Part shown: positions 1 to 8,849 of the stretch, one piece after another
Layout of the letters: every line of letters begins with the position of its first letter
How positions within the stretch are numbered: the first letter of the stretch is position 1
NCBI GenBank assembly: GCA_017532145.1
Contig: JAFXJR010000097.1
Span: forward strand, 1 to 64,000
Source: Lachnospiraceae bacterium
Lineage (GTDB): Bacteria; Bacillota; Clostridia; Lachnospirales; Lachnospiraceae
Length of the DNA stretch: 64,000 nt
Reading direction: 5' to 3'
The notes under the pieces: model-generated
What the model was told of the DNA's origin: nothing
The model's input: only the letters and a program-made list of their open reading frames with translations
Databases searched by the model: none
Position numbers and translations under genes: made by a program

Positions 1-2
1 AA

Positions 3-1268
3 GACCACATAGAGGTGAGCGGCTATACGGTAGAACCCTCTGGTGAGCTGGTAGCAGGCACCAAAGAAGTGACCATCCGTTACACGGAAGGTGATGTGGA
101 GAAGACTACGACACAGGCTATCACAGTAAAGAAAAAAGAAACACCAAATCCAGAAGCTGTGTTGGAGGGAATCTCCATCACCAAGGCACCGGACAAGACA
201 GAGTATAAGGAAGGAGAGAAATTCGATTCCGCGGGAATGGAAGTAACGGCAACCTACTCTGACAAGACCACAAAGAAGGTGAGCGGCTATACGGTAGAAC
301 CCTCTGGTGAGCTGGTAGCAGGTACCAAAGAGATAACCATCCGTTACACGGAAGGTGATGTGGAGAAGACTACAACACAGGCTATCACAGTAAAGAAAAA
401 GGAAACACCAAATCCGGAAGCTGTGCTGGAAGGAATCTCCGTCACCAAGACACCGGACAAGACAGAGTATAAGGAAGGAGAGAAATTCGATTCCGCGGGA
501 ATGGAAGTAACGGCAACCTACTCTGACAAGACCACAAAGAAGGTGAGCGGCTATACGGTAGAACTCTCCGGTGAGCTGGTAGCAGGCACCAAAGAAGTGA
601 CCATCCGTTACACAGAAGGTGATGTGGAGAAGACCACAACACAGACCATCACGGTAGCGCCGAAAAAGGATGCAGTGAAAGACAGGGAATGGACCTTTAA
701 GGATTTGAAGATCAATGAAAAGGACTGGAAGTACAACTCTGCCAGGTATGTTTACAACAGGTATTTGATGAATGGTGTGGGAGGAAATGAACTGTTCCAG
801 CCGGATCAGAAGCTTACAAGGGGAATGTTTGCAACCATCCTGTACCGTATGGCAAAAGAACCGAAGGTTCAATTTACGGATCTTTTCTCCGATGTTGTGG
901 AGGGACGCTGGTACAGCAATGCCATATTATGGGTGAACGAAATGGGTATCGCTCAGGGATATGGAGATGGAAGCTTTGGCTGGGAGCTGGAGATTAGACG
1001 TGCAGAATTGGTAAAAATGCTCTATCTCTATGGTGAAAAACATGGTCTTGACATGGGTGGACGTGCGGAATTGGCATCTTTCACGGATGTGGATTCTGTA
1101 GATGCTTGGGCAGAGGATTACCTGAAGTGGGCAGTGCAAAAGCAAATGATCACTGGTAAGCCCAATGGAGATGACAGTTTCCGTCTGGATCCCAAAGGAA
1201 AGACGACCAGAGCAGAGTGTACCAAGATGCTGATGATGTTCATGGAAGCATATGGGATTTTCGAATAG
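3..1268 (+). CDS. Wall protein with Ig-like (Big_3) repeats and three SLH motifs, 5' truncated by window
   Basis: This is the C-terminal part of a secreted surface protein; the beginning lies left of the window. The frame is open from base 3. It shows 88-residue repeats with the pattern of bacterial Ig-like group 3 domains (key segments YKEGEKFDSAGMEV, ATYSDKTTKKV and GYTVEPSGEL), then from about base 690 three SLH motifs (WKYNSARYVYNRYLMNGV, the ATILYRMA and RWYSNAI segments, and FRLDPKGKTTRAE). SLH triads dock proteins non-covalently on pyruvylated secondary wall polymers in other Gram-positives. The C-terminus closely matches those of the SLH proteins ending at 19640 and 61870, so the three probably share an anchor. 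It ends before a strong terminator. At the left edge one base is missing relative to the later repeats (see findings), so the full gene may be frameshifted. Confidence 0.9.
   Translation, partial: DHIEVSGYTVEPSGELVAGTKEVTIRYTEGDVEKTTTQAITVKKKETPNPEAVLEGISITKAPDKTEYKEGEKFDSAGMEVTATYSDKTTKKVSGYTVEPSGELVAGTKEITIRYTEGDVEKTTTQAITVKKKETPNPEAVLEGISVTKTPDKTEYKEGEKFDSAGMEVTATYSDKTTKKVSGYTVELSGELVAGTKEVTIRYTEGDVEKTTTQTITVAPKKDAVKDREWTFKDLKINEKDWKYNSARYVYNRYLMNGVGGNELFQPDQKLTRGMFATILYRMAKEPKVQFTDLFSDVVEGRWYSNAILWVNEMGIAQGYGDGSFGWELEIRRAELVKMLYLYGEKHGLDMGGRAELASFTDVDSVDAWAEDYLKWAVQKQMITGKPNGDDSFRLDPKGKTTRAECTKMLMMFMEAYGIFE
15..658 (+). repeat. 264-bp tandem repeats encoding 88-residue Ig-like modules
   Basis: The segment starting GTGAGCGGCTATACGG recurs at 15, 279 and 543, an exact 264-bp spacing. 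The copies are nearly identical at the DNA level and differ by scattered single substitutions. The third copy is partial, breaking off at about 655 where the SLH part begins. Near-identity implies recent duplication or ongoing homogenisation, so copy number could vary between strains. Confidence 0.93.
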
Positions 1269-1349
1269 AGGGGAAATCATGGTATGAGAGATTTCTCTAT
1301 GGTCAGTCTAGCATAAGATATGGCGGATGAGCCTTATACAGACAAAATT

Positions 1350-1400
1350 ACTGCCCTTGCCCCATTCAAAATAATGGGGTGGGGGCAGTATGATTTTTCA
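1350..1400 (+). terminator. Rho-independent terminator after the SLH protein
   Basis: Bases 1350-1366 pair with 1373-1389 in a 17-bp stem with three G-T wobbles and a 6-base loop, followed by ATGATTTTTCA. It lies about 80 bases downstream of the stop at 1268. It insulates the wall-protein gene from the following region. The rest of 1390-1550 holds no gene; it has one small palindrome, TCATTGA-AAAT-TCAATGA, at 1510-1527 beside the transposase relic. Confidence 0.85.
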
Positions 1401-1554
1401 CGGAAGCGGTGCTTTCATTTAGGGAGGCATCACCAATGAGAGGGCATGAGAGAGTGGTTTGTAGGAGAGTACAAATTTAGATGACAAAAACATTGGGGTA
1501 CTGCCTGATTCATTGAAAATTCAATGACGGGCAATGCTTCTGTTTATTGCTTGA

Positions 1555-2110
1555 AGTTGTGTTTTCCATACTACTGGAAGAAGGCATTCGGCAAATCATT
1601 AATTACATCTTTGGATAATTCTGTATTCTCCGTAAGAAGTGTCTGGAACATTTTGAGCAGCATTGGAAAAGCCTGTATTCATGTAATCTCAGACATTTCA
1701 TGTTCATCCTAAGTTCACGTCTGTGGAAATAAGGCACAGATACTCCTTATGTTTCTTATGATTGCGGACATAAACAATTTTTTTCGGAAGAGCCGCATCC
1801 TCTTTTACTACTTTCACTTCAACGGAATGGAGTATATTTGGCGAAGAAAACCAGCTGTCAAAGAGAACGTGCTTAGCAGGAGGGGAAGTCTTTTTTGTTT
1901 CTTCTAAAAGTGTAATTATGGTATGTGTTCCTTTTTTCTGGGAAAGCATTCTGCGTTTGTATCCAATGGTTCTTTTATCCGCGATAGATGCTTCATTAAT
2001 ATGAAAAGAACACTGTTGATGGGAAGAAATGTGCTTCCATCAGACCATCCTCATGTAAGTTTCATGCTATGGTTATGCCAGCTATTATGGAATGGTTATG
2101 TTTATCCAAT
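1555..2110 (-). pseudogene. Decayed IS4-like DDE transposase
   Basis: Read on the minus strand this is a scrambled transposase. From about 2075 one frame gives LT, a stop, then GWSDGSTFLPINSVLF. A second frame continues with INEASIADKRTIGYKRRMLS and an open stretch (1949 to 1704) with VLFDSWFSSP and YLCLISTD, the order expected around the second catalytic Asp of IS4-like DDE transposases. After a stop at 1704, a third fragment at about 1680-1575 reads MLLKMFQTLLTENTELSKDV, resembling the family's C-terminus. The IYGKRWDIEVFFK-type segment holding the catalytic Glu is missing. So at least one nonsense codon, one frameshift and one internal deletion are present, and the element cannot move itself. 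Terminal inverted repeats were not recognised. The family is called from motifs only. Confidence 0.72.
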
Positions 2111-2194
2111 ATTTGTAGAGAGTGTGTGAAGGTCGCCAAAAGTAAAATTGTATGATATACTGTAGCTGTCTAAAGTCAGAGGGAGGAGATTCTT

Positions 2195-2538
2195 ATGATA
2201 TCTGCACAGGTAAAATGGGCTACAGAAATAGATTATTATAGCTTGCCGGAGGACGTTCTGAGTTGGTGGATGGTTGTTTGATTTATGGTCAGGCAGGGCT
2301 AAGCAGGGTACATCAGCCCATACTAATCGTTTTCTCCTCCAATTTCAGCTACAACTATATGATAAAGCTGAAGCTGTATGCTGATGCAGGAGTTCGTGAA
2401 TACTGGATAATAGATTCCACAAAGGAGAAAATTGTTCAAAGGTGTCGTAAAACCCCTGGCTTTAGCTATGGGGATATAAGATACGTCCATCGAATTTACG
2501 CAAGTAATGGAAGATGGATAAAAATATACTTGTATTAA
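2195..2538 (+). pseudogene. Decayed Uma2-family (DUF820, PD-(D/E)XK-like) gene
   Basis: An ATG at 2195 with an AGGGAGGAG ribosome site opens a frame reading TEIDYYSLPEDV. This then shifts into another frame reading RSELVDGCLIYGQAG, SRVHQPIL and, after a gap, YNYMIKLKLYADAGVREYWI plus IDSTKEKIV. These are the N-terminal and C-terminal hallmarks of Uma2-family proteins in the right order. The middle of the family, with the conserved VQPDI-type strand, is deleted, and a frameshift lies near 2247. Intact members are about 180-190 residues; only about 115 codons remain. Uma2 proteins often occur as scattered copies near mobile DNA, which fits the transposase relic next door. Non-functional as it stands. 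Confidence 0.75.
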
Positions 2539-2559
2539 TTTTTAAAAGAGTTGTATAAT
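2530..2559 (+). promoter_or_regulatory. Candidate sigma-A promoter for the glycan cluster
   Basis: TTGTAT (2530-2535) and TATAAT (2554-2559) are 18 bases apart in an AT-rich stretch. It is the best promoter-like site upstream of the first cluster gene at 2718 and would leave a leader of about 150 bases (2566-2717) in which no gene is seen. The -10 is perfect, the -35 weaker. No mapped start supports it. Confidence 0.5.
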
Positions 2560-2717
2560 ACAAATCAGTTACGGAAAAGGGCTGATTAAAGGGAATAATT
2601 TCATCTTTAATGGCAGTATTGATGTATGGAAAAAGCCAATCAGTAAATGGATAGTACCTATAAAAAGTAGATTGTAAATATTTGCTTAGATTTTTTGAAA
2701 GGAGTACAATTGGGAAT

Positions 2718-3728
2718 ATGAAAAAAAGAACGCTGTATGGAACGGTGATCGTCACCTACCGCTGTAATGCCCGTTGCAATATGTGTGACTGTTTTAAGGA
2801 TCCCACCAAACCCAGCGAGGAGATTACCTTAGAAGATATTAAAAAACTGCCGGAGATGGCTTTTACTAATATTACAGGAGGAGAGCCGTTTATTCGTCAG
2901 GATATCCCTGAGATTGTCAAAGAACTGTATAAAAAATCGGATCGAATCGTTATTTCTACCAACGGTTATTTTACGGACAGGATTATCTCTTTATGTAAGG
3001 AATTTCCAAAGGTAGGGATTCGGATTAGCATTGAAGGGCTGCAGCAGACCAATGATGCTATTCGGGGGATTCCTGATGGCTTTAACCGGGGCTATAGTAC
3101 CTTAAAGACTCTGGTGGAAATGGGGCATCCGGATGTGGGATTTGGAATGACAGTACAGGATATGAACTGTGAGGATTTAGTTCCTCTTTATAAAATTTCT
3201 GATGAGATGGGGATGGAGTTTGCCACAGCTACCCTGCATAATTCCTTCTATTTCCGCAAGACGGATAATAAGATTGACAATAAGCTAAAGGTAGCACAGA
3301 ATTTTGAAAAGCTGATTAATGAGCTGTTAAAAAGTAAGTCACCCAAAAAATGGTTTCGTGCCTATTTTAATCATGGTCTGATTAACTATATTTATGGAAA
3401 TAAGCGGCTTTTGCCCTGTGATATGTCCAGAAATGCCTTTTTTATCGACCCCTTCTGTGATGTGATTCCTTGTAATGGTATGGAGAAAAAAGCGGTGATG
3501 GGCAATCTGAGAAACCAGAGCTGGGAGGAGCTTTGGAATTCTGCTCAGGCCAAGGAGGTACGGGCATGTACAAAAAAATGTGATCGTAACTGTTGGATGA
3601 TTGGCAGTGCCTCTCCGGCTATGCACCGATATATCTGGGTGCCGGGCTGGTGGGTACTCAAGCACAAGCTGTTTAAGGGCAGTAAATACAGCCTGAAAGA
3701 GAACAGCTTTATCAAGGATAAGGGATAA
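2718..3728 (+). CDS. Radical SAM protein with SPASM-like C-terminus
   Basis: A 336-residue enzyme. Residues Cys16, Cys20 and Cys23 form the CX3CX2C loop that binds the catalytic 4Fe-4S cluster and S-adenosylmethionine. NITGGEPFIRQD is the usual GGEP motif and ISTNGY another core strand. The C-terminal 100 residues contain a Cys-rich tail (CDMS, FCDVIPCNGM, CTKKCDRNCW) typical of SPASM/twitch auxiliary cluster domains. The substrate is unknown; in this setting it may modify a sugar, a lipid carrier or a peptide. Start chosen at ATG 2718 (MKKRTLYG) because AAAGGAG lies just upstream and the frame further upstream has no site. It is followed four bases later by a GT4 gene, so it is probably the first gene of the operon. 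Confidence 0.85.
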   Translation: MKKRTLYGTVIVTYRCNARCNMCDCFKDPTKPSEEITLEDIKKLPEMAFTNITGGEPFIRQDIPEIVKELYKKSDRIVISTNGYFTDRIISLCKEFPKVGIRISIEGLQQTNDAIRGIPDGFNRGYSTLKTLVEMGHPDVGFGMTVQDMNCEDLVPLYKISDEMGMEFATATLHNSFYFRKTDNKIDNKLKVAQNFEKLINELLKSKSPKKWFRAYFNHGLINYIYGNKRLLPCDMSRNAFFIDPFCDVIPCNGMEKKAVMGNLRNQSWEELWNSAQAKEVRACTKKCDRNCWMIGSASPAMHRYIWVPGWWVLKHKLFKGSKYSLKENSFIKDKG

Positions 3729-3731
3729 GCA

Positions 3732-4898
3732 GTGAAGATTTTAATGTTGGTGAACTGGAAGGTGGAATACGGTGATACTCCGCCCCCGGACAAGCAGCCT
3801 CCAGATTATTTTATTAAGGAACAGCCTTACTGGTTTTTCCGTTATTTTAAAGAAAAGCCTCAAGTGGACGTGGTGGATATACACAGCTTTCCCTGGCTGG
3901 AACATTGGGAGAAGGAAAAGCTGCGGTTTTATGTGTGGCAGACCCTAAAGGTGCTTCCAAGGCTGGGAGCCTACGATTTGATTCTCTCCCATGGGATGCA
4001 AAGTGGTGTGGTGTTAAGTCTGCTTCGTCGCTTTTTTCCCATAAAATCAAAGCATATTGTCTTTGATATTGGGGCTTTTAACAGTGCAGCAGAAAGTGGA
4101 GCAGCCTTGAAGCTGATGCAGTTTGCCTCCCATTCCATTGATGGCATTATCTATCATACCAGCAGACAGAGAGAATATTATGAAAAATGTTTTCCCTGGA
4201 TATTGGAGCGTTCTGTCTTTATTAAATTTGGTACGGATGCAGAGCTGTTCAGTTGCCAGCAGCTAGGCTGCCAGCCGAGACAGCAGATGGAGGGAGAGTA
4301 TGTAGAAGCAGAAAGCTTGAAGTCAACCACAACAGAACAGGCAGAACTGATAAAAGCAGAAAAACCAGAGTCGACAGTCCCCTATATTCTTTGTGTGGGT
4401 TATGCCAAAAGAGATTGGGAAACTCTCTATCGTGCGTGGCAGTGTCTAAGGAAAAAAAGGAAGGGTTCTGTAAGGTTAAGACTGATTGGTTATCCTCAGT
4501 TTCATCCCGAAGATTCCGGGGTGGAAAGCTTACCGGTTATGCCATTACCGGAGTTGATGACACAGATTCATCAGGCTTTATTCTGTGTGCTGCCGTTGGA
4601 GTCTTTTCTGTATTCCTTTGGTCAGATGACTTTACTGCAGCAGATGGCATTGGGGAAGGCTGTAGTTACTGCCCGGGTTCCCAGTATGACAGACTATGTT
4701 AAGGAGGAACAGAACGCATTGCTTTATGAGTCGGGAAATGCAAAAGAACTTTGCGATAAACTGGAGCTATTACTGGAGAAAGCAAATCTGCGGGAACAAA
4801 TTGGGCAGAATGCTGCCTGGTTTATTCAAAACGAATGGAATGAAACACATATGGCAGCAGAAATTGAGAAATATATAAAGGAGTGTATGGGAGGATGA
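3732..4898 (+). CDS. GT4-type glycosyltransferase
   Basis: 388 residues, GTG start three bases after the radical SAM stop. The fold is GT-B: an N-terminal Rossmann part with LILSHGMQSGVVLSLL and a donor-binding half with PYILCVGYAKRDWETL followed by LPLESFLYSFGQMTLLQQMA and LGKAVVTARVPSMTDYV, which matches the E-x7-E region of family 4 loosely. It should act on the cytoplasmic face, adding a sugar from a nucleotide donor to a lipid-linked glycan. An insertion of about 35 polar residues (around 175-215, rich in Glu, Ser, Thr) separates the two halves and is not typical. The acceptor-binding region has no known specificity motif. It overlaps the next GT gene by four bases (ATGA). Confidence 0.8.
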   Translation: MKILMLVNWKVEYGDTPPPDKQPPDYFIKEQPYWFFRYFKEKPQVDVVDIHSFPWLEHWEKEKLRFYVWQTLKVLPRLGAYDLILSHGMQSGVVLSLLRRFFPIKSKHIVFDIGAFNSAAESGAALKLMQFASHSIDGIIYHTSRQREYYEKCFPWILERSVFIKFGTDAELFSCQQLGCQPRQQMEGEYVEAESLKSTTTEQAELIKAEKPESTVPYILCVGYAKRDWETLYRAWQCLRKKRKGSVRLRLIGYPQFHPEDSGVESLPVMPLPELMTQIHQALFCVLPLESFLYSFGQMTLLQQMALGKAVVTARVPSMTDYVKEEQNALLYESGNAKELCDKLELLLEKANLREQIGQNAAWFIQNEWNETHMAAEIEKYIKECMGG

Positions 4899-5956
4899 AG
4901 GTAATCTTTGTGATTGTAAGTCTGGCAGGGGGTGGGGCAGAAAGGGTGATTTCTATTCTGGCTAACCGATTTGTGGAAGAAGGGATAGACGTTACAATCA
5001 TGATGACAGCAGGAGATGCGGTAGCTTATCGGTTGGATCAGAGGGTACATCTAGTGAGTATGGGAGGTACTTCCGGTGGCAGCTTGCGTCTGAGGCTGCA
5101 AAGATTAGCACGGATGAGAGCCTATTTTGGAGCCAATCAAGATGCAGTGATTATTTCCTTTGGCCCGGGTACCAGCTTTTTTGCAGTAGCTGCCTCTCTC
5201 TTTCAGGGACATAGAATGCTGATTTCTGAGCGTAATGACCCGGCTATCTGTCCTCATAAAAGGCTGAGAAATCTGGTCTATGGAAGGGCGCAGCAACTGT
5301 TTTTCCAGACAGAGCAGGCCAGGAACTGTTTTCCTGTACGATTGAGGAGGAAGGGGAGGATTATTCCTAATCCCATTGCTTCCGGTCTGTCTCCGGTTTA
5401 TCTGGGTGAGAGAAAAAAGACGGTAGCAGCAGTGGGGCGCCTGGAAGCACAGAAAAATCACAGACTATTGTTGGAAGCTTTTGCTTTATTCCATCAAAAA
5501 TATTCTGACTGGAAGCTGGAAATCTATGGAGAGGGTAGTCTGAGACAGGAACTGGAGACTCTGGCAAAAGAGCTGAGTCTGTCACAGGCAGTCAGCTTTC
5601 CCGGTTTTGTTACGGAAGTGACAGAAAAAATTAAGGATGCAGGGATGTATGTACTATCTTCTGACTATGAGGGAATCTCCAATTCTCTGCTGGAAGCGAT
5701 GTCTCTGGGAATCCCATCAATCTCTACAGACTGTCCGATAGGAGGCAGCAGCCTTTGTATTCGTTCGGGCGATAATGGATTACTGGTACCGGTGGGAGAC
5801 AGAATGGCATTGGCAGAAGCAATGGAAAAACTGGCGGGGAACTCAAAGCTGGCAAAGCAGATGGGACAAAGGGGAGCAGAGCTGAGAGAGTGCTGGTCAG
5901 AGAAAAATATCGGGAGACAGTGGCTGGAATGTATTCGGGAGATACAGAAGGGATAA
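4895..5956 (+). CDS. GT4 glycosyltransferase
   Basis: Start set at ATG 4895, which overlaps the previous stop as ATGA and sits 11 bases after AAGGAG; an in-frame GTG at 4883 is less likely. 353 residues. The N-terminal SLAGGGAERVISILAN segment is the classic GGAER glycine-rich loop of GT4 enzymes, and SDYEGISNSLLEAMSLGIP is the EX7E donor-phosphate motif, followed by STDCPIGG. It resembles enzymes that add hexoses or N-acetylhexosamines from UDP-sugars in capsule and teichuronic-like pathways. Translational coupling to the upstream GT4 suggests consecutive linkages in the same repeat unit. Confidence 0.88.
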   Translation: MKVIFVIVSLAGGGAERVISILANRFVEEGIDVTIMMTAGDAVAYRLDQRVHLVSMGGTSGGSLRLRLQRLARMRAYFGANQDAVIISFGPGTSFFAVAASLFQGHRMLISERNDPAICPHKRLRNLVYGRAQQLFFQTEQARNCFPVRLRRKGRIIPNPIASGLSPVYLGERKKTVAAVGRLEAQKNHRLLLEAFALFHQKYSDWKLEIYGEGSLRQELETLAKELSLSQAVSFPGFVTEVTEKIKDAGMYVLSSDYEGISNSLLEAMSLGIPSISTDCPIGGSSLCIRSGDNGLLVPVGDRMALAEAMEKLAGNSKLAKQMGQRGAELRECWSEKNIGRQWLECIREIQKG

Positions 5957-5989
5957 AACGGCAGCCTTAATAAAATGGAGGAGGAAAAG

Positions 5990-6949
5990 ATGGGAAAAAA
6001 AATCAGCATTATCGTTCCGATTTATAATGTGGAAGCTTATATTGCCAAAGGGATAGAAGCCCTTTGTCGGCAGACCTATACCAATCTGGAAATCCTTCTG
6101 ATAGATGATGGTTCGACCGACCGCAGTGGCAGAATCTGCGAGGAATATGCGGTAAAGGATTCCAGAATCAGAACCTATCACACAAAAAATATGGGACAGA
6201 GTCATGCCAGAAATATAGGGTTGAAGCTGGCTACTGGAGAACTGATTGGCTTTGTGGATGGAGATGATGCTCCCAGACCCCATATGTATGAGAGACTGGC
6301 AGAGTTGCTGGATACTTATCAGGCACAGATAGCAGAAGGTAATTTTGAAGGGAGGAACAGCCCTCCGCCGGATGTATTGAAAGAAAATAGTATTTTTGTA
6401 TTGGAGGGCAGGGAGGCCTTACGCAGACAATTGGAAATGATACACCGTTCCCGCTATCCCTCTACCTCTGTCTGGTCCAAGCTGTTTCGCCGGGAAGTTA
6501 TCCAGGATTTGTGGTTTCCCAATGGCAGAATCCACGAAGAATATTGCTATCTATGTCAGGCTCTCTATCGCTGCAGTACTTATGTATATGCTAACGAAAT
6601 CCTTTATGACCGCACGATACGGAAGGATTCTACCACCAAGGAAAAGTTTTCGGTTCGTACTTTGGATAAGCTGGAGGTACATCGGGAGAGAAATCGTTTT
6701 CTGGAAAAAATGGGGGAGAAGGAGTTATTAGCACTTTCCAAAGCACAGGAGTACAACCTGATGCTGCATTTTTTTAATGAAGCGGATAAAAAGGGAATGA
6801 AAAAGGAGGCAGCAGTGCTTCTGCAGGAGCTGCAGCAAAACCGAAGGGAAGTGATGGCAAGCTGTCTTCCTGGTAAGAAAAAAATGAAGTTGGCATTATT
6901 GTATTTTAATACTGCCTTATATCGGGCAGTCAGGGATTTAAAAGGATGA
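5990..6949 (+). CDS. GT2 glycosyltransferase (EpsH/EpsJ-like)
   Basis: 319 residues. Start at ATG 5990 (MGKKISIIVPIYN) with GGAGGAGG five bases upstream; the in-frame ATG at 5975 lacks a site. GT-A fold: SIIVPIYNVEAYI at the N-terminus, LLIDDGSTDRSG nucleotide-binding motif, then GFVDGDDAPRP, the DXD-type metal site. The second half, with PSTSVWSKLFRREVI and NGRIHEEYCYLCQALYRC, matches the acceptor region common in exopolysaccharide GT2 enzymes. It acts in the cytoplasm and probably adds one sugar to a lipid-linked intermediate. Its stop overlaps the next gene by four bases. Confidence 0.88.
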   Translation: MGKKISIIVPIYNVEAYIAKGIEALCRQTYTNLEILLIDDGSTDRSGRICEEYAVKDSRIRTYHTKNMGQSHARNIGLKLATGELIGFVDGDDAPRPHMYERLAELLDTYQAQIAEGNFEGRNSPPPDVLKENSIFVLEGREALRRQLEMIHRSRYPSTSVWSKLFRREVIQDLWFPNGRIHEEYCYLCQALYRCSTYVYANEILYDRTIRKDSTTKEKFSVRTLDKLEVHRERNRFLEKMGEKELLALSKAQEYNLMLHFFNEADKKGMKKEAAVLLQELQQNRREVMASCLPGKKKMKLALLYFNTALYRAVRDLKG

Positions 6950-8826
6950 GAACAGGCAGACAGAATCAGATAGATGACAAGCAATTAGAAGTCGCTGTAA
7001 AAGGTAGTGAAGCAGCAAATCAGGAAGAAACGCCCATAAAAGGCAGTGAAGCAGCAGATCAGGCAGAAACTACTGCAAGTAACAAAACAGTAAAGCAGAC
7101 ACAAACTACTGCAAAAGGCAGAAAAGCAGTCAGGCAGAAACCAATACAGCCAGTTGATGGGAACTCATGGAAGCAAGGGAAATGGTTCTGGCAAAATGGC
7201 GGGGGGGAATATGCTGTCAGGGAAAAAATAGGGAGTGCCGTTTTAGCTTTGCTGTTTTCCTTTTTCTTAACGGCTGGTTGGCAGTTGGAAAGCACAGGAC
7301 AGTATATGTTCTTTGCCGGTTGGACTCCTGTGGTGCTTTTGCTGCTTTTTATCCTATTCTTTTGTGTGATTTTATGGAGCTTTCAAGTATTGTATCAGAG
7401 AGAGCGGGAATCGGTGAAACAAAGGACAATGTATTCGGCCAAGGGATTTCGGCAGTGGAAGGGGATTCCTGTTTTCCTGCTGCGGCAGGGAGGGATGATA
7501 CTGTGTTGGCTGCCGGTGCTGCTGGCAGGGTATCCCGGATTTTTCTGTTATGATGCTACCTACCAGTTTAATGAGGTAGCATCAGAGATGTATGACCTGC
7601 ATCATCCCCTGCTTCATACATGGCTGTTAGGTAAAACATTAACACTGTCTAAGGTCTATCTGGGCAGCTATGAGGCAGGTGTACTCCTATTTTGTGTGAT
7701 ACAGATGCTAGTAATTACTGCCTGCTTCTGTGCTGTTCTGGAGCTATTGGAGAGGAGGAGAGCAGGAAGGAAGCTGGTTTGGTTATCCTTTTTCTATTAT
7801 GCTTTACATCCTACCTGTGTTCTGTTTGGTCTGTGTACCACCAAGGATAGCCTGTTTACCGCCTTTGTTACCCTGCATCTGGTCTTTTTAGTGGAGTTGC
7901 TTGACCAAAGAAAGGATTTTTTCAAGCATCCTCTCCTGATGGTTGGTTATGCAGGAAGTGCCTTATTCGCTATGCTGTTTAGAAACAATGGAATCTATTC
8001 CTGGCTGCTGTTTCTTCCCTTTTTATTTTTAGCAGCAAAGGAGGTCAGAAAGCAGGCAGTGATACTGACTGTCTCCTGTATGCTTTTATGTCTGCTGATA
8101 ACGAAAGGACTGGCCGGCTTATTGGAGGCAGAGGATAAAAATGGTTTCAGAGAGATGCTGTCTATTCCTGCTCAGCAGTTAGCTAGAACCTATGCCAAGG
8201 AGGGAGCAGACTTTTTTGAAAAGGAGGAGCAAGACAGGCTCTACAGCTTTATTTCCCAGGAGGATTTAGGTCGCTACAACCCCAAGCTGGCAGACCCGGT
8301 AAAGGCTAATCTGCGGGTAGGGTTAAATTCTACTCTGCCTGACTTTGCCACATTATGGCTGAAAACGGCAATCCGGTCTCCAGGTAACTATCTGGATGCC
8401 ACTCTGGTTCAGACCTATCAGGCCTGGTATCCACTGACGATTCCGGATGGCTACTGTGGAGAAAAGGCCAAGCCTCGTTATCAGGGCAGTGAAAGCTGCT
8501 ATTTTGCTCTACAGGCAGAGGAACCTGTGCAGATGGACAGTAAGCTTCCCGGTTTGCTGGCTGTCTATGAATTTTTTTCCCGTCATATGACCTTTGATAC
8601 GGTACCACTTCTTCCCCTTCTGTTTTCTGTGGGCACCATGTTCTGGATTCTGCTGTATGCCTTGGTTTATGCTGTGTGCCATAAGCGATTGGAGGCAGCC
8701 GGTGTGCTTTTATTGATTTTATGCCTGTGTCTGACCTGTTTACTGGGGCCAATTGTACTGGTAAGATATTATCTGATTCTGTTTTTTGCACTTCCTCTTG
8801 TAGTGGGAGTGAATAAATTGCTATAA
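6946..8826 (+). CDS. Polytopic DUF6020-like membrane protein, probable GT-C-type transferase
   Basis: 626 residues, ATG overlapping the previous stop. The first about 75 residues are polar and repetitive: the segment KGSEAA occurs twice, with Gln, Glu and Thr runs. A polytopic membrane body follows with GYPGFFCYDATYQFNEV, HHPLLHTWLLG, CTTKDSLF, LFRNNGIY and MLSIPAQQLARTY. The same landmarks are in the protein at 10661-12262, so the two are paralogues. Members of this DUF6020-like group are found in surface glycan clusters, and their D and H-P-x-x-H loops resemble lipid-phosphate-sugar-dependent GT-C enzymes. That role is inferred. The repetitive N-terminus is absent from the paralogue. Confidence 0.72.
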   Translation: MRTGRQNQIDDKQLEVAVKGSEAANQEETPIKGSEAADQAETTASNKTVKQTQTTAKGRKAVRQKPIQPVDGNSWKQGKWFWQNGGGEYAVREKIGSAVLALLFSFFLTAGWQLESTGQYMFFAGWTPVVLLLLFILFFCVILWSFQVLYQRERESVKQRTMYSAKGFRQWKGIPVFLLRQGGMILCWLPVLLAGYPGFFCYDATYQFNEVASEMYDLHHPLLHTWLLGKTLTLSKVYLGSYEAGVLLFCVIQMLVITACFCAVLELLERRRAGRKLVWLSFFYYALHPTCVLFGLCTTKDSLFTAFVTLHLVFLVELLDQRKDFFKHPLLMVGYAGSALFAMLFRNNGIYSWLLFLPFLFLAAKEVRKQAVILTVSCMLLCLLITKGLAGLLEAEDKNGFREMLSIPAQQLARTYAKEGADFFEKEEQDRLYSFISQEDLGRYNPKLADPVKANLRVGLNSTLPDFATLWLKTAIRSPGNYLDATLVQTYQAWYPLTIPDGYCGEKAKPRYQGSESCYFALQAEEPVQMDSKLPGLLAVYEFFSRHMTFDTVPLLPLLFSVGTMFWILLYALVYAVCHKRLEAAGVLLLILCLCLTCLLGPIVLVRYYLILFFALPLVVGVNKLL

Positions 8827-8849
8827 TATAAAGAAGTAAGGAGATAACC

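Noticed and set aside
1524..1712. Small + strand open frame of 62 codons
   Set aside because: The minus strand here matches the C-terminal fragment of the decayed transposase.
4253..4702. 149-codon + strand frame inside the GT4 gene at 3732
   Set aside because: Overlaps the real GT4 frame and has no domain or ribosome site.
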